The position numbers and the translations under genes were made by a program. Below, in pieces: positions 16,654 to 27,800 of a stretch of DNA of 64,000 nt (its first letter is position 1; the number at the start of each line of letters is the position of its first letter). Source of the stretch: Piscicola geometra (Eukaryota > Annelida > Clitellata > Hirudinida > Piscicolidae); NCBI GenBank assembly GCA_943735955.1, contig OX030970.1, positions 3,293,105-3,357,104 on the forward strand. The letters are read 5' to 3'. The notes beneath the pieces were generated by a model. It was not told where the DNA came from. It saw only the letters and a program-made list of their open reading frames with translations, and did not search any database.

Positions 16654-18101
16654 GTGGGTGGGTCGTGGGTGGTGGTGGGAAGGGTGGAAGGGTTATGTGG
16701 GTGTGGGAGGGTGAGATGATAGAGGGGTAAAAAAATATTTTTTTAAATTTATATTTGTCAGCACCGCCACCCCTACCACCCCTACCACCCCTACAACCCC
16801 CCCCCCCCCTTCCCCCAACAAAAGGTGATCGGCTCGACAAAGGCCTGGGTGATCGACTTCTACGCGCCCTGGTGTGGCCCGTGCCAGAATTTCGCCCCTG
16901 AATTCGAACTGGTCGCTACGGTGCGTGCTGATAATGATGATAAGGTTGATGGTGATGATGATAAGGATAATGGTGATGATGATGATTATAATGATGATGA
17001 TAATGATGATGATGATGATGATGATGGGGATGATGATGGAGATGTTAATGATGATGATGATGATGGAGGCTTTTATTTTTTAAACATCTTTTTGCAGAAA
17101 TTGAAAGGAAGAGTGAGAGCTGGGAAGGTGGGTTATCATCAACATCACCGCCATTATCATCATCACCACCATCACCGCAACCATCATCATCTTCATCATA
17201 TTCAGTTTTCTTATTCAATCTCATCCAACTCATCTTCCTAGTTCATATCTCATTCAACCATAAATCCACTTTTATCCACCTATCCGTTAATCCATTATCA
17301 TCCATCCACCTACCATCCCATCCCACTCCTCCCATCCCATCCCACCCACCCACCCCATCCCACCCACCCCATCCCACTCCTCCCATCCCATCCCACCCAC
17401 CCCATCCCATATCACCCAGCCATCCCACCCCATCCACCCATCCCATCCACCCATCCCATCCCCTCCCAGGTGAACTGCGATGAACAGCAGGCCTTATGCC
17501 AACGCGCCAGTGTCACATCCCTCCCCTCTGTTCTTTACTACACCGCTGACGCCGTGGTTGGTGGTGGGGGGGGGGGGGTAGAGGGTTGGAATAATGGATC
17601 TTTATTTTTGTAAGGGGGTTGTTTGTGAGTGGGTGGGTGGGTGGATTAACGGGTCATTATTTTTTTTTTTGGGGGGGGGGGGGGGTTGTTTCTGAGTGGG
17701 TGTGATAAGATTTTGTTGGAGGAGAGGGTTGTTTGTGAGTGGGTGGGTGGGTGTGATAAGATTTTGTTGGAGGGGGAGTAAAGGTGTGTGAGTGAAGAGG
17801 CTGGTGGCTTGGATGTGTCTTTAGGCTTTTGCGTTCAAGATCTATTCCACGAGAGGTTATAAGTGCTTTTAAACATTTTTTATATAATTTATTTAAATTT
17901 CCTTCATTATCACCATCTTCATCTTCATTATCATAATCATCTTCATCATCATTATCATCATCTCCATCATCATCATCAGGGCTTCCGTGGCAAATTGATT
18001 GACAGTCAAAATGCGCAGTACATCATAAACACCATTGAGGATCTTCTCTCTAAAGTATCATTATCATCATCATCTTAATATTCATCATCATCACCATTAT
18101 C

Positions 18102-18132
<31 letters not shown>

Positions 18133-18333
18133 CCAATATTATCCTCATCATCATTATTATCCTCATCAGCATCATTATCATCATCATCATCATTATTATC
18201 ATCATCATCATCTTAATATTCATCATCATCACCATCATCATCATCATCAACATCACCATCATTATCATCATCATCATCATCATCACCATCATCATCACAG
18301 GAGCGTCCAGGCAAGACGCGAATAGAATTATAA
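16548..18333 (+). CDS. DNAJC10: DNAJC10/ERdj5-like ER disulfide reductase, C-terminal part (six exons)
   Basis: Joined exons 16548-16653, 16825-16920, 17098-17127, 17470-17556, 17980-18054 and 18301-18333 give one open reading frame with consistent phases and canonical GT/AG junctions. The product matches the end of ERdj5, an ER-lumen J-domain protein with several thioredoxin domains that reduces disulfides of misfolded proteins for ER-associated degradation. Visible are the linker [14 protein letters not shown], the last thioredoxin domain with [20 protein letters not shown] (active site CGPC), the following [13 protein letters not shown] strand, the cis-proline motif SLPSV and a final helix. 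The chain ends in RIEL, resembling KDEL-type retrieval signals and matching the position of human KDEL. The J domain and earlier thioredoxin domains lie left of the window beyond the minisatellite. The donor of the fourth exon could also be at 17553, which only removes one valine. Confidence 0.93.
16654..16824 (+). other. short intron with G-rich start and C-rich end
   Basis: The 171 bp intron begins with GTGGGTGGGTCGTGGGTGG, continues G-rich to about 16710, passes through an A/T-rich centre and ends with repeated CCACCCCTA units and a C14 run before AACAAAAG. The two halves are complementary (GGGTGG to CCACCC). It is the smallest and clearest example of the bipartite intron pattern in this window. 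The first 50 bases also have four G-triplets in a G-quadruplex-compatible spacing. Confidence 0.85.
16825..16920 (+). CDS. DNAJC10: DNAJC10 exon: thioredoxin CGPC active site
   Basis: Thirty-two codons in phase 0 encode [20 protein letters not shown] then [12 protein letters not shown]. The WCGPC motif with the preceding FYAP is the catalytic CXXC of a thioredoxin fold and is nearly identical to the last domain of human ERdj5. Confidence 0.95.
16921..17097 (+). other. intron with (GAT)n microsatellite
   Basis: After the donor GTGCGT the intron is dominated by GAT/ATG trinucleotides (16932-17066). It then ends in a T-rich tract and TTTGCAG. The G-containing strand is again at the 5' side of the intron. 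Confidence 0.85.
17098..17127 (+). CDS. DNAJC10: DNAJC10 30-bp microexon
   Basis: Ten codons, [10 protein letters not shown], sit between TTTTTGCAG and GTGGGT. They align with the IKGKVKAGK strand after the active-site helix in ERdj5, so this very short exon is well supported by homology. Confidence 0.85.
17128..17469 (+). other. intron with (ATC/ACC)n and CCCATCC repeats
   Basis: The first 100 bases carry CATCATCACC-type trinucleotides. The distal half (17303-17466) is a G-free CCCATCCCACCCAC-type repeat that runs into the acceptor CCCAG. Confidence 0.8.
17470..17556 (+). CDS. DNAJC10: DNAJC10 exon with cis-proline strand
   Basis: Phase 0 exon reading [20 protein letters not shown] then [12 protein letters not shown] and SLPSV match the VDC and AYPTV positions of the last thioredoxin domain; the proline is the conserved cis-Pro. 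Donor choice between 17553 and 17556 is open. Confidence 0.88.
17557..17979 (+). other. intron dominated by G-runs, ending in (ATC)n
   Basis: G-runs of up to about fourteen bases (17566-17578, 17673-17686) and GTGGGTGGGTGG repeats fill the 5' two thirds. A T-rich piece and CATCATCATC repeats precede the acceptor. A 31-bp exon-like island at 17825-17855 inside it is not needed for a full-length thioredoxin domain. Confidence 0.75.
17980..18054 (+). CDS. DNAJC10: DNAJC10 exon: last thioredoxin helix
   Basis: Twenty-five codons in phase 0, [20 protein letters not shown] then DLLSK. They align with the C-terminal helix of the ERdj5 domain (INTRDAKAIAALISEKLE in human). If the donor were not used, the frame would run into the intronic ATC repeat and stop at 18078; the spliced form is preferred because it reaches an RIEL end. 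Confidence 0.85.
18055..18300 (+). repeat. (ATC)n intron
   Basis: Almost the whole 246-bp intron is CAT/ATC trinucleotide repeat with a few TTA and CAC interruptions, from GTATCATTATC to the acceptor. Antisense reading gives long methionine runs that are not coding. Confidence 0.85.
18301..18333 (+). CDS. DNAJC10: DNAJC10 terminal exon with RIEL retrieval signal
   Basis: After an intron made almost wholly of (ATC)n, the acceptor ATCACAG is followed by ten codons and [13 protein letters not shown]. Basic residues followed by a KDEL-like tetrapeptide at the extreme C-terminus are expected for a soluble ER-resident protein and match the position of KDEL in ERdj5. Confidence 0.85.
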   Translation, partial: ERPGKTRIEL

Positions 18334-20145
18334 GACGAAACACCAACCAATACCGTCCCTTCTAAATCCAGTTTCTCATTTAAATAATTAAGTTTAGTAA
18401 TCTTATTAAGTTTAGTTTTAAATTTTCATTTATTTTAACTAAAAGGTTGATTACTTTTAATTCTTATTTCGAATATTTATTGTTCTTTTTTACAATGTTT
18501 GTTATAACTTATAGTCGTTTGTGAGGTTTCTAAAAATGCTGGCATTAAAATATACTTTATAGTAATTATTTAAATAAATTTAAAATTAATATTGCACATT
18601 TTAAATCAAGTTCAAAAATATATATTACTCCCACACTGATTGTATTCAAGTTTTATAACTTCTATTACAATGTCACAATTTAACTTTTTTTTATTGCAAG
18701 TTTTTATTTTTATTTTATTTTTATTTTATGCACATTTTAGGCATTTGTTTGAAATCTAGATCTTTTGAAATCTCATTCATCTTCCCTGACATCATCAAAA
18801 TCTACGTTTCTCTAGTTACTTTATTTGCGCCACCTGCACCATTTAAAACATAATAATTTAAGGTATAGGATTAATTAACTATTAACTAATTAAAGTTTAA
18901 TTAACTACTTATATTTGTAAATTTAGTATTTAAATTTATCTCTATTGCTCATATTTATTGCTAAAATAATATAATCTCCTTTTTATTCAGTCGTTTTGCA
19001 TGCATTTCATAAAAGTTCATTTGTTCCTTAAGTACCTCGTTCAGATATTTCTGCTGAGCTCTTGAATAAACCTTCAAAAAGCTTTCATTTTATTAAAAAA
19101 AGCGCTATAAAATTATTTTTATTTAGAGTTTATAAGCTTATTTAATTTTAATAATTATATTTTACAACTATTTTTTCAGTTTCATGATTTATATTGCGAA
19201 AGTAGACAAATTTTTCTAAGAAAAAAACGTTTTTTTTTCAAAACTAAGATTATAAATTATTTTTAGAACAGAAGAGATGTTTAAAAAGAAAAAACCATTG
19301 AAATCAATCAAAATTTATAAAAAAATTATTCTCTTAAAATTTATAATATTAATTTATTATTAATTTCAAAATGAATAATAAAGAAAAATGAGTTTAAAAA
19401 TTTTGTTTAAAGTTCATTGGTTCGCCTAGAAAGTTCGCTCGCTCAATAGTTGACTATTGCGTCTTCTTTTGGCTTATTTTTGCAGAAAGTTTAAGCTAAT
19501 TTTTACGAAAAATTCGGTCTAATCATTCAATTAGATCGATATTTCGTCACAAAAATTATTCCACGATATAGAATGCAGAATTTTGGAAGGAAATTTTCCA
19601 TACTGTTTCATCGAATGTCATTCTTTTTCGAATCTTGTATTTGGAAGGGATCATTATTAGTTTAGCTTCAATTCGTCGCAAGAAGGTTTTTGAAATATTG
19701 GTGATACTTTTTTCCACTTGCATCTAAGGTGAGGGCTTGTCAACGTGTCTTGCGCGAGATCTCTTTAATGACGTAACTGCGTAGCTTTGAATCCTAACTA
19801 TATTTTGCCGGTTTTTGCAACTAATTTGTTATCAAAAACATATTTTAGCTTTTTGGTGTTTTTATTTTTTAAAGCACATTATTTTAAAAGTTTGCAAAAA
19901 TGATGAAATGCTGAGAATTTTGCGGCGACCTTAAACTTCTTTTTTTTAAATGGAGGTACATAAAATATTGTAGGCACCTTTATTTTCTTAAATTGACTTT
20001 TTTGCATCAATTGAGTTCACAATTCAATTTTTAAATCAAATTTATAGACTCTTTTTATTGAAAGTTTTCCAAAAAATGTATCATTTAAAAAATACATATG
20101 ATTTTGCTAAATTAAAAGTATCTTTCATAAAATACTAAAAAAGAC
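18334..20145. other. AT-rich intergenic spacer
   Basis: About 1.8 kb of AT-rich DNA separates DNAJC10 from eEF2K, which have the same orientation. It lacks the G-rich and C-rich tandem repeats of the flanking introns. I see no ORF of note and no recognisable transposon. The eEF2K promoter and any 5' untranslated exon should lie here, but I could not single out a convincing core promoter element. Confidence 0.7.
18573..18578 (+). terminator. candidate polyadenylation signal for DNAJC10
   Basis: AATAAA lies 240 bases after the DNAJC10 stop in AT-rich sequence. It is the first canonical hexamer I see after the stop. The surrounding sequence is AT-rich enough that chance occurrence is likely. 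Confidence 0.35.
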
Positions 20146-20754
20146 ATGAAACATTCTCAGATGTTGGGTACTGGTAGTGATGCAAGTGATGATGAAGACA
20201 TGATGATAGCTTCACTCACTGACTTCAATGAGGAAGAAGAAGAAGAAGAGGAGGAAGATGATGAGGATGATGATGACATCTCTAATCATCTGGAGAGTGT
20301 CAATGGTATTGATAAGAAACCAACCTTGATGGCACAAGGTGGTGGTAGTAGTAGTCGTGGTTCTGGTGGTAGTAGTAGTCATGGTGGTGATAGTGGACTC
20401 GCTAATCAGATAAGTGGTGTTGATAATTATTATAATTTATTGCATAGTATCACAGACGTTAATACTAACTCTAATGATAGTGGATATGGTAATAATAATG
20501 CTCATCCTGATGTCATCATTGGTGAGAGTAATGATACTCATGATGATAATGATGCTGGTGGTGATGATGATGATGATGATATGGCGGCATCATCCGCTTA
20601 CTCGTTCACTCCATCCATTGCCACGATTGATGAAGAAGGGGAAGAGGATGTGGGTGCTGAGGCAGGTGCAGAAATGGACACTATAGATAATAATAATAAT
20701 AATGATAATAAGCTCAAAAATAAAAACAAAAAGTCTTTGAGCATATCTGTCAGT
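20146..20754 (+). CDS. EEF2K: eEF2K exon 1: acidic low-complexity N-terminus
   Basis: 203 codons, starting at the first ATG after an in-frame TAA and ending at a strong donor, AGT|GTAAGT. The protein is rich in Asp, Glu, Asn, Gly and Ser, with a run of Glu/Asp at about residues 28-44 and another Asp run near 140. Only the acidic character and the short [10 protein letters not shown] stretch resemble vertebrate eEF2K N-termini. It is much longer than the vertebrate counterpart. Confidence 0.75.
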
Positions 20755-21789
20755 GTAAGTAATTTCAGGAGTTTATTTGAATTATTTATAAACTTGTAGA
20801 CATTTGAAACAAAAAATGTCTTCCACACCACAACGAAATTTAAATATCACATACATTTTTAAATTGAATAAAAATGTCTAGCTAAAACACTATGATCATC
20901 ACCACCACAAACCCCCACACCCTTCAACCCTCACCACCATCAGCACCAGCCCATTCAGTTGAATTCCACAACTACCTCCACTTCCTCCTCCTCCTCCTCC
21001 ATGCACCCGTCTGCGAGGGATGCATGGAAGAAGGCGTATCGCTTGATCAAGTGCATGAAGGTGCATCCATTCATCCATCCATCCATCAAACTATCCATTT
21101 TTCCATCCATTCACACAACACCAATCCATTTAACCATTCATCTATCTATTCACTCATCCTTCTATCTATCCATCCATTCATCCATGTGTTAATCAATCCA
21201 TTTTTTAAATATTATATTTATCTACCACACGCACATAAACACACACACAAAACAAACTCACACACACACACAGCCCCATACACATAAACAAACTCACACA
21301 CGTACACACACACACACACGCACACATGTGGCACAGGACCCGTGGGAGAAGTTCCACATAGAGGACTACCCGAGTGAGTTGGCGACCCGGCATCGCTTCC
21401 ACGCACTGACGAAGCAATGGGTGAGCGACCAGGTTGAGGTGAAGATGCAGGATAAGGTGGGTGGGGTAGGGTGAGGTGGGTGGTGGGGTGGGTTTGGAGT
21501 GGGTGGTGGGGTGGGATGGGGTGGGGGATGGTGGGATGGGGAGGGTTCAGTGGAGAGATGGGTTGAAGGAAGGGGTGGATAAGGTGTGGTGGGTTGAAGG
21601 GTTTGGGCGAGTGGGCGTGATTTGATCGAAGGGTCAGGTGGTATAATAATAATTGGCACTAATAAGTATCATTATCAATAATCAGTATAGATTATAATTG
21701 CTAGATGATGATAATTACCTTAATGTACAATTTGCTCATTAAATACAGCCGTTTGACAAGGGAGCCATGAGAAGCTGCTACCGGATGTG

Positions 21790-21829
<40 letters not shown>

Positions 21830-24800
21830 CGATGATTATAGGCACCATCTATTCATCATCCATCCATTCATTCAATCACTCATCAATTCATCCATCCATT
21901 CATTATCTTTCAGTTTGTCCATTCTAGTCACATTCATCCACTTACCACCTGTCTCTCCCTTCCATCCACCCATCTCTCATTCTTGCACACACCCATCCCT
22001 CTTCTTCCACTCATTCACTCTTTCACCCCCCTCCCCCCCCCCCCCCAATCTACCCATTCCCTCCCTTCAACCATCCCACTCCACGACCATTCTCTCTATC
22101 CCTCTCTTCACACACACACACACACACACACAAACCAACACACACACACACACAAACCCACACACACACACAAACCCACACACACACACATATATACACA
22201 CACACACATACACACACACACACACACAGCAAGAAGCTGCCCTCACAAGCGGGCAAGCACAAGTCATGGAAGCACGCACATAACTACGTGGCCAAGCAAT
22301 ACCTCAACCAACACGTCACTAGGTAGGTGGGTGATGCTGATGATGATGCTGGTGGGGTGGGGGTGGTAGTTGTGATGGGGTGTTGGTTGTTTGGTTTGTA
22401 GTAATATTTTTGCTAGTGGTTGTTGTGGTGGCAAAGAGGGGCAGAGTGGTGGTGGTGGTGGTGGTGAGAAAGCAGAGTGGCTGAGGTTGGTAATTTTTAT
22501 TTTGGCTCTAATTTTTTAAAATTTCAATTAAAACACATTACTATAATCATCATCATCAACACCCCCATCACCATCATCATTACCATCAGCATCATCATTA
22601 CCATCAGCAACATCATCACCATCATCACCACTATCATCATCATCACCACCATCATCATCAGGGACGTTTACTTCAGTGACGTCTTGTTGCAAATGAACGC
22701 CAAGTTGTGGGGGGAGGAGTACAGTAGGCACAATCCACCTAAGAAGGTGGTGGTGTGGCGTGGTGGTGGTAGGTGTGGTGTGGTGGGGGTAGGTGTAGTA
22801 TGGTGGTAGGTGTGGTATGCTGGTGGCTGTGGTGGTGATAGTGGTAGGTGTGGTGGTGGTAGCTGTGGTATGGTGGTGGTGGTGGTGGTGTGGGGTGGTG
22901 GGGGTGGCTGTGGTAAATGTGGTGATGGCTGTAGTGTGGTGGTAGAGGTTATTATCATGGGGTGGTGGTGGTGGTGTTACTGAGTGGTGGTAGTAGTGGT
23001 TGTAGTGTGCTTGTAGTCATGGGCTTTTTTGTGGCAGTGGTGGTAGTAGTGGTTTGGTTGCGCAGTCGCCTCTATCATCACTCCACCATCTTCCACCACA
23101 CGACATCCCTCTCATCCCACCATCAACGCCACTCCCACAAACCATCTTCACCCCCCCCCCCCCCACCACCACCACCACCACACATAAAAGGTGGACATAG
23201 TACAAATGTGCGTTCTCGAGTTTCCGGACCGGGAGGCAGGAGACAGGGGGGCTGCTGGTGCTGGTGGTGGTGGCGGTGGTGGTCGCTTCTACCACCTGGA
23301 GCACTTCATCGAAGGCGACTACACCAAGTACAACTCCAACTCGGGATATGTGGAAGAGTCGCTCAGGCTTACTCCACAGGTTTGGGGGGGGGGGGGGGGT
23401 GAGTTGTGTGTGTGTGTGTGTTATTGTGTGTGTACGTGTGTGTGTGTGTGTATGTGTGTGTGTGTGTGTGTGTATGTAGCTTGCAGTGTTGTGTGGTGTG
23501 AGGTGGTCCGGTGCGGTGTTTTTTGTAGCGCGGAGTGTTTTATCGACCCACTTTTCCCAATCATCACTCACGACGACATTCTTTAAAAACTAGCATCCAC
23601 CATCAATACACCAAGCACCCGCCAACCACCAACCGCACAGGCGTTCAGTCACTTCACGTTCGAGCGCTCAGGCCACCAGCTCATCGTCGTCGACATCCAG
23701 GGCGTCGGCGATCTCTGGACCGACCCGCAAATCCACTCGACGCAGGACATCTTCGGCGAGGGCAACCTCTCGTGCAAGGGCATGGCGCTCTTCTTCCACT
23801 CGCACCAGTGCAATCCCATTTGCCGTTCGCTCGGCCTGTCGCCCTTCGATTTGGCCTCCGACGAGGTGGCCGAGATCGTCAACGTTAAGGCTTCGAAGGT
23901 GGTGGGTCTTGTTGTGGTTGTGGTTGTTGTGGTCTTGTTGTGGTTGTTGTGGTTGTTGGTTGTTGTTGGGGGTTGTTGTTGGTTGTTGTTGGGGTGGTTG
24001 TTGGTTGTTGGGGTTTGTTGTTGGGGTGGTTGTTGGTTGTTGGTTGTTGTTAGTGGTTGTTGTTTGTTGTTGTTGGTTGTTGTTGGTGGTTGTTGGGATG
24101 GCTGGGGCTGGAATGGTTGTGTGGGAACTGTAGATGTGGTTTGAAAGATTTTTGTAGTTGTGATATGAATGGGAGGTGGCTTAAGCGTTGGTATGGTGTT
24201 GATTTTCAGTTACACGCCGAACCACCAGTTCTCAACCCCTCCTCTTCCTCCAACCACCCCTCTTCCTCCAACAATCCCTCTTCCTCCAACTACCCCTCTT
24301 CCTCCAACCACCCCTCTTCCTCCAACCACCCCTCTTCCTCCAACCACCCCTCTTCCTCCAACCACCCCTCTTCCTCCAACCACCCCTCTTCCTCCAACCA
24401 CCCCTCTTCCTCCAACCACCACTCTTCCTCCAACCACCCCTCTTCCTCCAACCACCCCTCTTCCTCCAACTACTCCTCTTCCTCCAACCACCCCTCTTCT
24501 TCCAACCACCCCTCTTCCTCCAACCACCCCTCTTCCTCCAACCACCCCTCTTCCTCCAACTACTCCTCTTCCTCCGACCAACCCTCTTCCTCCAACCACC
24601 CCTCTTCCTCCAACCACCCCTCTTCCTCCAACCACCCCTCTTCCTCCAACTACTCCTCTTCCTCCAACTACCCCTCTTCCTCCAACCACGCCTCTTCCTC
24701 CAACCACCCCTCTTCCTCCAACCACCCCTCTTCCTCCAACCACCCCTCTTCCTCCAACTACTCCTCTTCCTCCAACTACTCCTCTTCCTCCAACCACCCC

Positions 24801-27800
24801 TCTTCCTCCAACCACCCCTCTTCCTCCAACCACCCCTCTTCCTCCAACCACCCCTCTTCCTCCAACTACTCCTCTTCCTCCAACCACCTCTCTTCCTCCA
24901 ACCACCCCTCTTCCTCCAACCACCCCTCTTCCTCCAACCACCCCTCTTCCTCCAACTACCCCTCTTCCTCCAACCACCCCTCTTCCTCCAACCACCCCTC
25001 TTCCTCCAACCACCCCTCTTCCTCCAACCACCTCTCTTCCTCCAACCACCCCTCTTCCTCCAACCACCCCTCTTCCTCCAACCACCCCTCTTCCTCCAAC
25101 CACCCCTCTTCCTCCAACCACCCCTCTTCCTCCAACCACCCCTCTTCCTCCAACCACCCCTCTTCCTCCAACCACCCCTCTTCCTCCAACCACCCCTCTT
25201 CCTCCAACCACCTCTCTTCCTCCAACCACCCCTCTTCCTCCAACCACCCCTCTTCCTCCAACTACCCCTCTTCCTCCAACCACCTCTCTTCCTCCAACTA
25301 CCCCTCTTCCTCCAACCACCCCCTCTTCCTCCAACCACCCCTCTTCCTCCAACCACCCCTCTTCCTCCAACCACCTCTCTTCCTCCAACCACCCCTCTTC
25401 CTCCAACCACCCCTCTTCCTCCAACCACCCCTCTTCCTCCAACCACCCCTCTTCCTCCAACTACCCCTCTTCCTCCAACCACCCCTCTTCCTCCAACCAA
25501 CCCTCTTCCTCCAACCACCCCTCTTCCTCCAACCACCCCTCTTCTTCCAACCATCCCTCTTCCTCCAACCACCCCTCTTCCTCCAACCATCCCTCTTCCT
25601 CCAACCACCCTTCTCCCTCCAACCACCCCTCTTCCTCCAACCACCCCTCTTCCTCTCAACCACCCCTCTTCCTCCAACCATCCCTCTTCCTCCAACTACC
25701 CCTCTTCCTCCAACCACCCCTCTTCCTCCAACCACCCCTCTTCCTCCAACCACCCCTCTTCCTCCAACCACCCCTCTTCCTCCAACCACCCCTCTTCCTC
25801 CAACCATCCCTCTTCCTCCAACCATCCCTCTTCTTCCAACCACCCCTCTTCCTCCAACCACCCCTCTTCTTCCAACCAACCCTCTTCCTCCAACCACCTC
25901 TCTTCCTCCAACCACCCCTCTTCTTCCAACCATCCCTCTTCGTCCAACCAACCCTCTTCCTCCAACCACCCCTCTTCCTCTCAACCACCCCTCTTCCTCC
26001 AACCACCCCTCTTCCTCCAACCACGCCTCTTCCTCTCAACCACCCCTCTTCCTCCAACCACCCCTCTTCCTCCAACCACCCCTCTTCCTCCAACCACCCC
26101 TCTTCCTCCAACCACCCCTCTTCCTCCAACCACGCCTCTTCCTCTCAACCACCCCTCTTCCTCCAACCACCCCTCTTCCTCCAACCACCCCTCTTCCTCC
26201 AACCACCCCTCTTCCTCCAACCACCCCTCTTCCTCCAACCACCCCTCTTCCTCCAACCACCCCTCTTCCTCCAACTACTCCTCTTCCTCCAACCATCCCT
26301 CTTCCTCCAACCACGCCTCTTCCTCCAACCACCCCTCTTCCTCTCAACCACCTCTCTTCCTCTCAACCACCCCTCTTCCTCCAACCACCCCTCTTCCTCC
26401 AACCACCCCTCTTCCTCCAACCACCCCTCTTCCTCCAACCACGCCTCTTCCTCCAACCACCCCTCTTCCTCCAACCACGCCTCTTCCTCTCAACCACTCC
26501 TCAACCTCTCTTATCAACCACCCCCCTCAACAACTACCACCTCCCCATAGAAAGCACTCTCGAAGGCAACGGTAGTCAAGGACTCTGGTGACCACATCTC
26601 CATAGCAACCTCGCCCATGCACCACGACCACCTGATCAGCTTCCTTGACAACGCCACCACCAATCATCATCAGCACCACCATCGTCGTCCTTCTTCATCG
26701 GGAACGAGTGAAAGTGATGATGATGGTTACGTGGGTGACACTACCCCACCCCCTGCTGCTGAGTATGGTAGTAGTAGTAGTGGTGGTGGTGGTCATTACC
26801 ATAACTTCAACAGTGGTGGTCATGGTGGTCACCACCCATTCCACCATCACTCCAATCATCATTTGGAAGGTGGTGGTGGTGGTGGTGGGGGTGGTGGGGG
26901 TGATGGTAGGTCGTCGCAGAGGAGGCGACAGAGGTTCTACAGCGAGTCGGAAGATTCTGTGGCGCTCAATCAAGCTGAGGTGCTTGTGGTGTGGTGTGCT
27001 TGTGGTGTGGTGTGGTTGTGGTGTGGTGGTGGTGTGGTTGTGGTGTGGTTGTGGTGTGGTGTGGTTGTGGTGTGGTGTGGTTGTGGTGGGCTTGTGGTGT
27101 GGTGGTGGGCTTGTGGTGGGGTTGTGGTGTGGTGTGGTTGTGGTGTGGTGGGGATTGTGATAGTTGTGTGGTGGGGATTGTGATAGTTGTGTGGTGTAGT
27201 GTGGTTCTGTTGTTGTGGTGTGGTGAGTTTGTGTAGTCGTAGTAAGGATGGGTGGTGGTTGTGATGGGATGAGGAAGATGGAGTGCTTGTGCCATTTTTG
27301 GTTGTAGACATGGTAGTTCTAGTTCTATCACTTGTGGTAGGGACGGTGGTTGTAGCTGGTTATGGCAACCCTCCTTCAAACAAACGTCCAACACACTCTC
27401 CAACCAAATTAATTCCAACTGACCAACACAACCACCCTCACTCATCCCATCCCCAACCAACTCATAACCACCTTCAACCAAACCAACCAACCCTCAACCA
27501 ACAAACCACCCCCTCTCAACCAACAAACCACCCCCCCCCCCTCAACCAACAAATCACCCCCCCCCCCCCAACCATCTTCAAACCACCCCCCTCCCACCAT
27601 CCACCACAGGAAGAGTACAGACTTCAATTCCAACTGGAGCACAAGGACCTGCAAAGGCCTGCGTGCGTGCAGCATGAACTGCAACGTAGGAATCTACAGG
27701 CGACCAGGAAACTATGCGACTCTGTTCTAGGACAGGTTTGGCGGGGGTGACGCTGGTGGTTTTTCTATTTGGGTAACGAATGCGGGATTTTGAGGGGGTT

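Noticed and set aside
17825..17855. Exon-like island [11 protein letters not shown] between DNAJC10 exons
   Set aside because: It has AG and GT borders, but its 31-bp length breaks the phase between 17556 and 17980. The thioredoxin domain has normal length without it.
22050..22283. Cys/Val frames on the minus strand
   Set aside because: Antisense of (CA)n in eEF2K intron 4.
24057..26591. Long frames of Ser/Asn/His/Pro, Pro/Leu/Thr, and antisense Glu/Trp/Leu or Arg/Lys/Gly repeats
   Set aside because: All derive from the 18-bp intron 8 array read in different frames. The conserved eEF2K exons on both sides show that this is intron.
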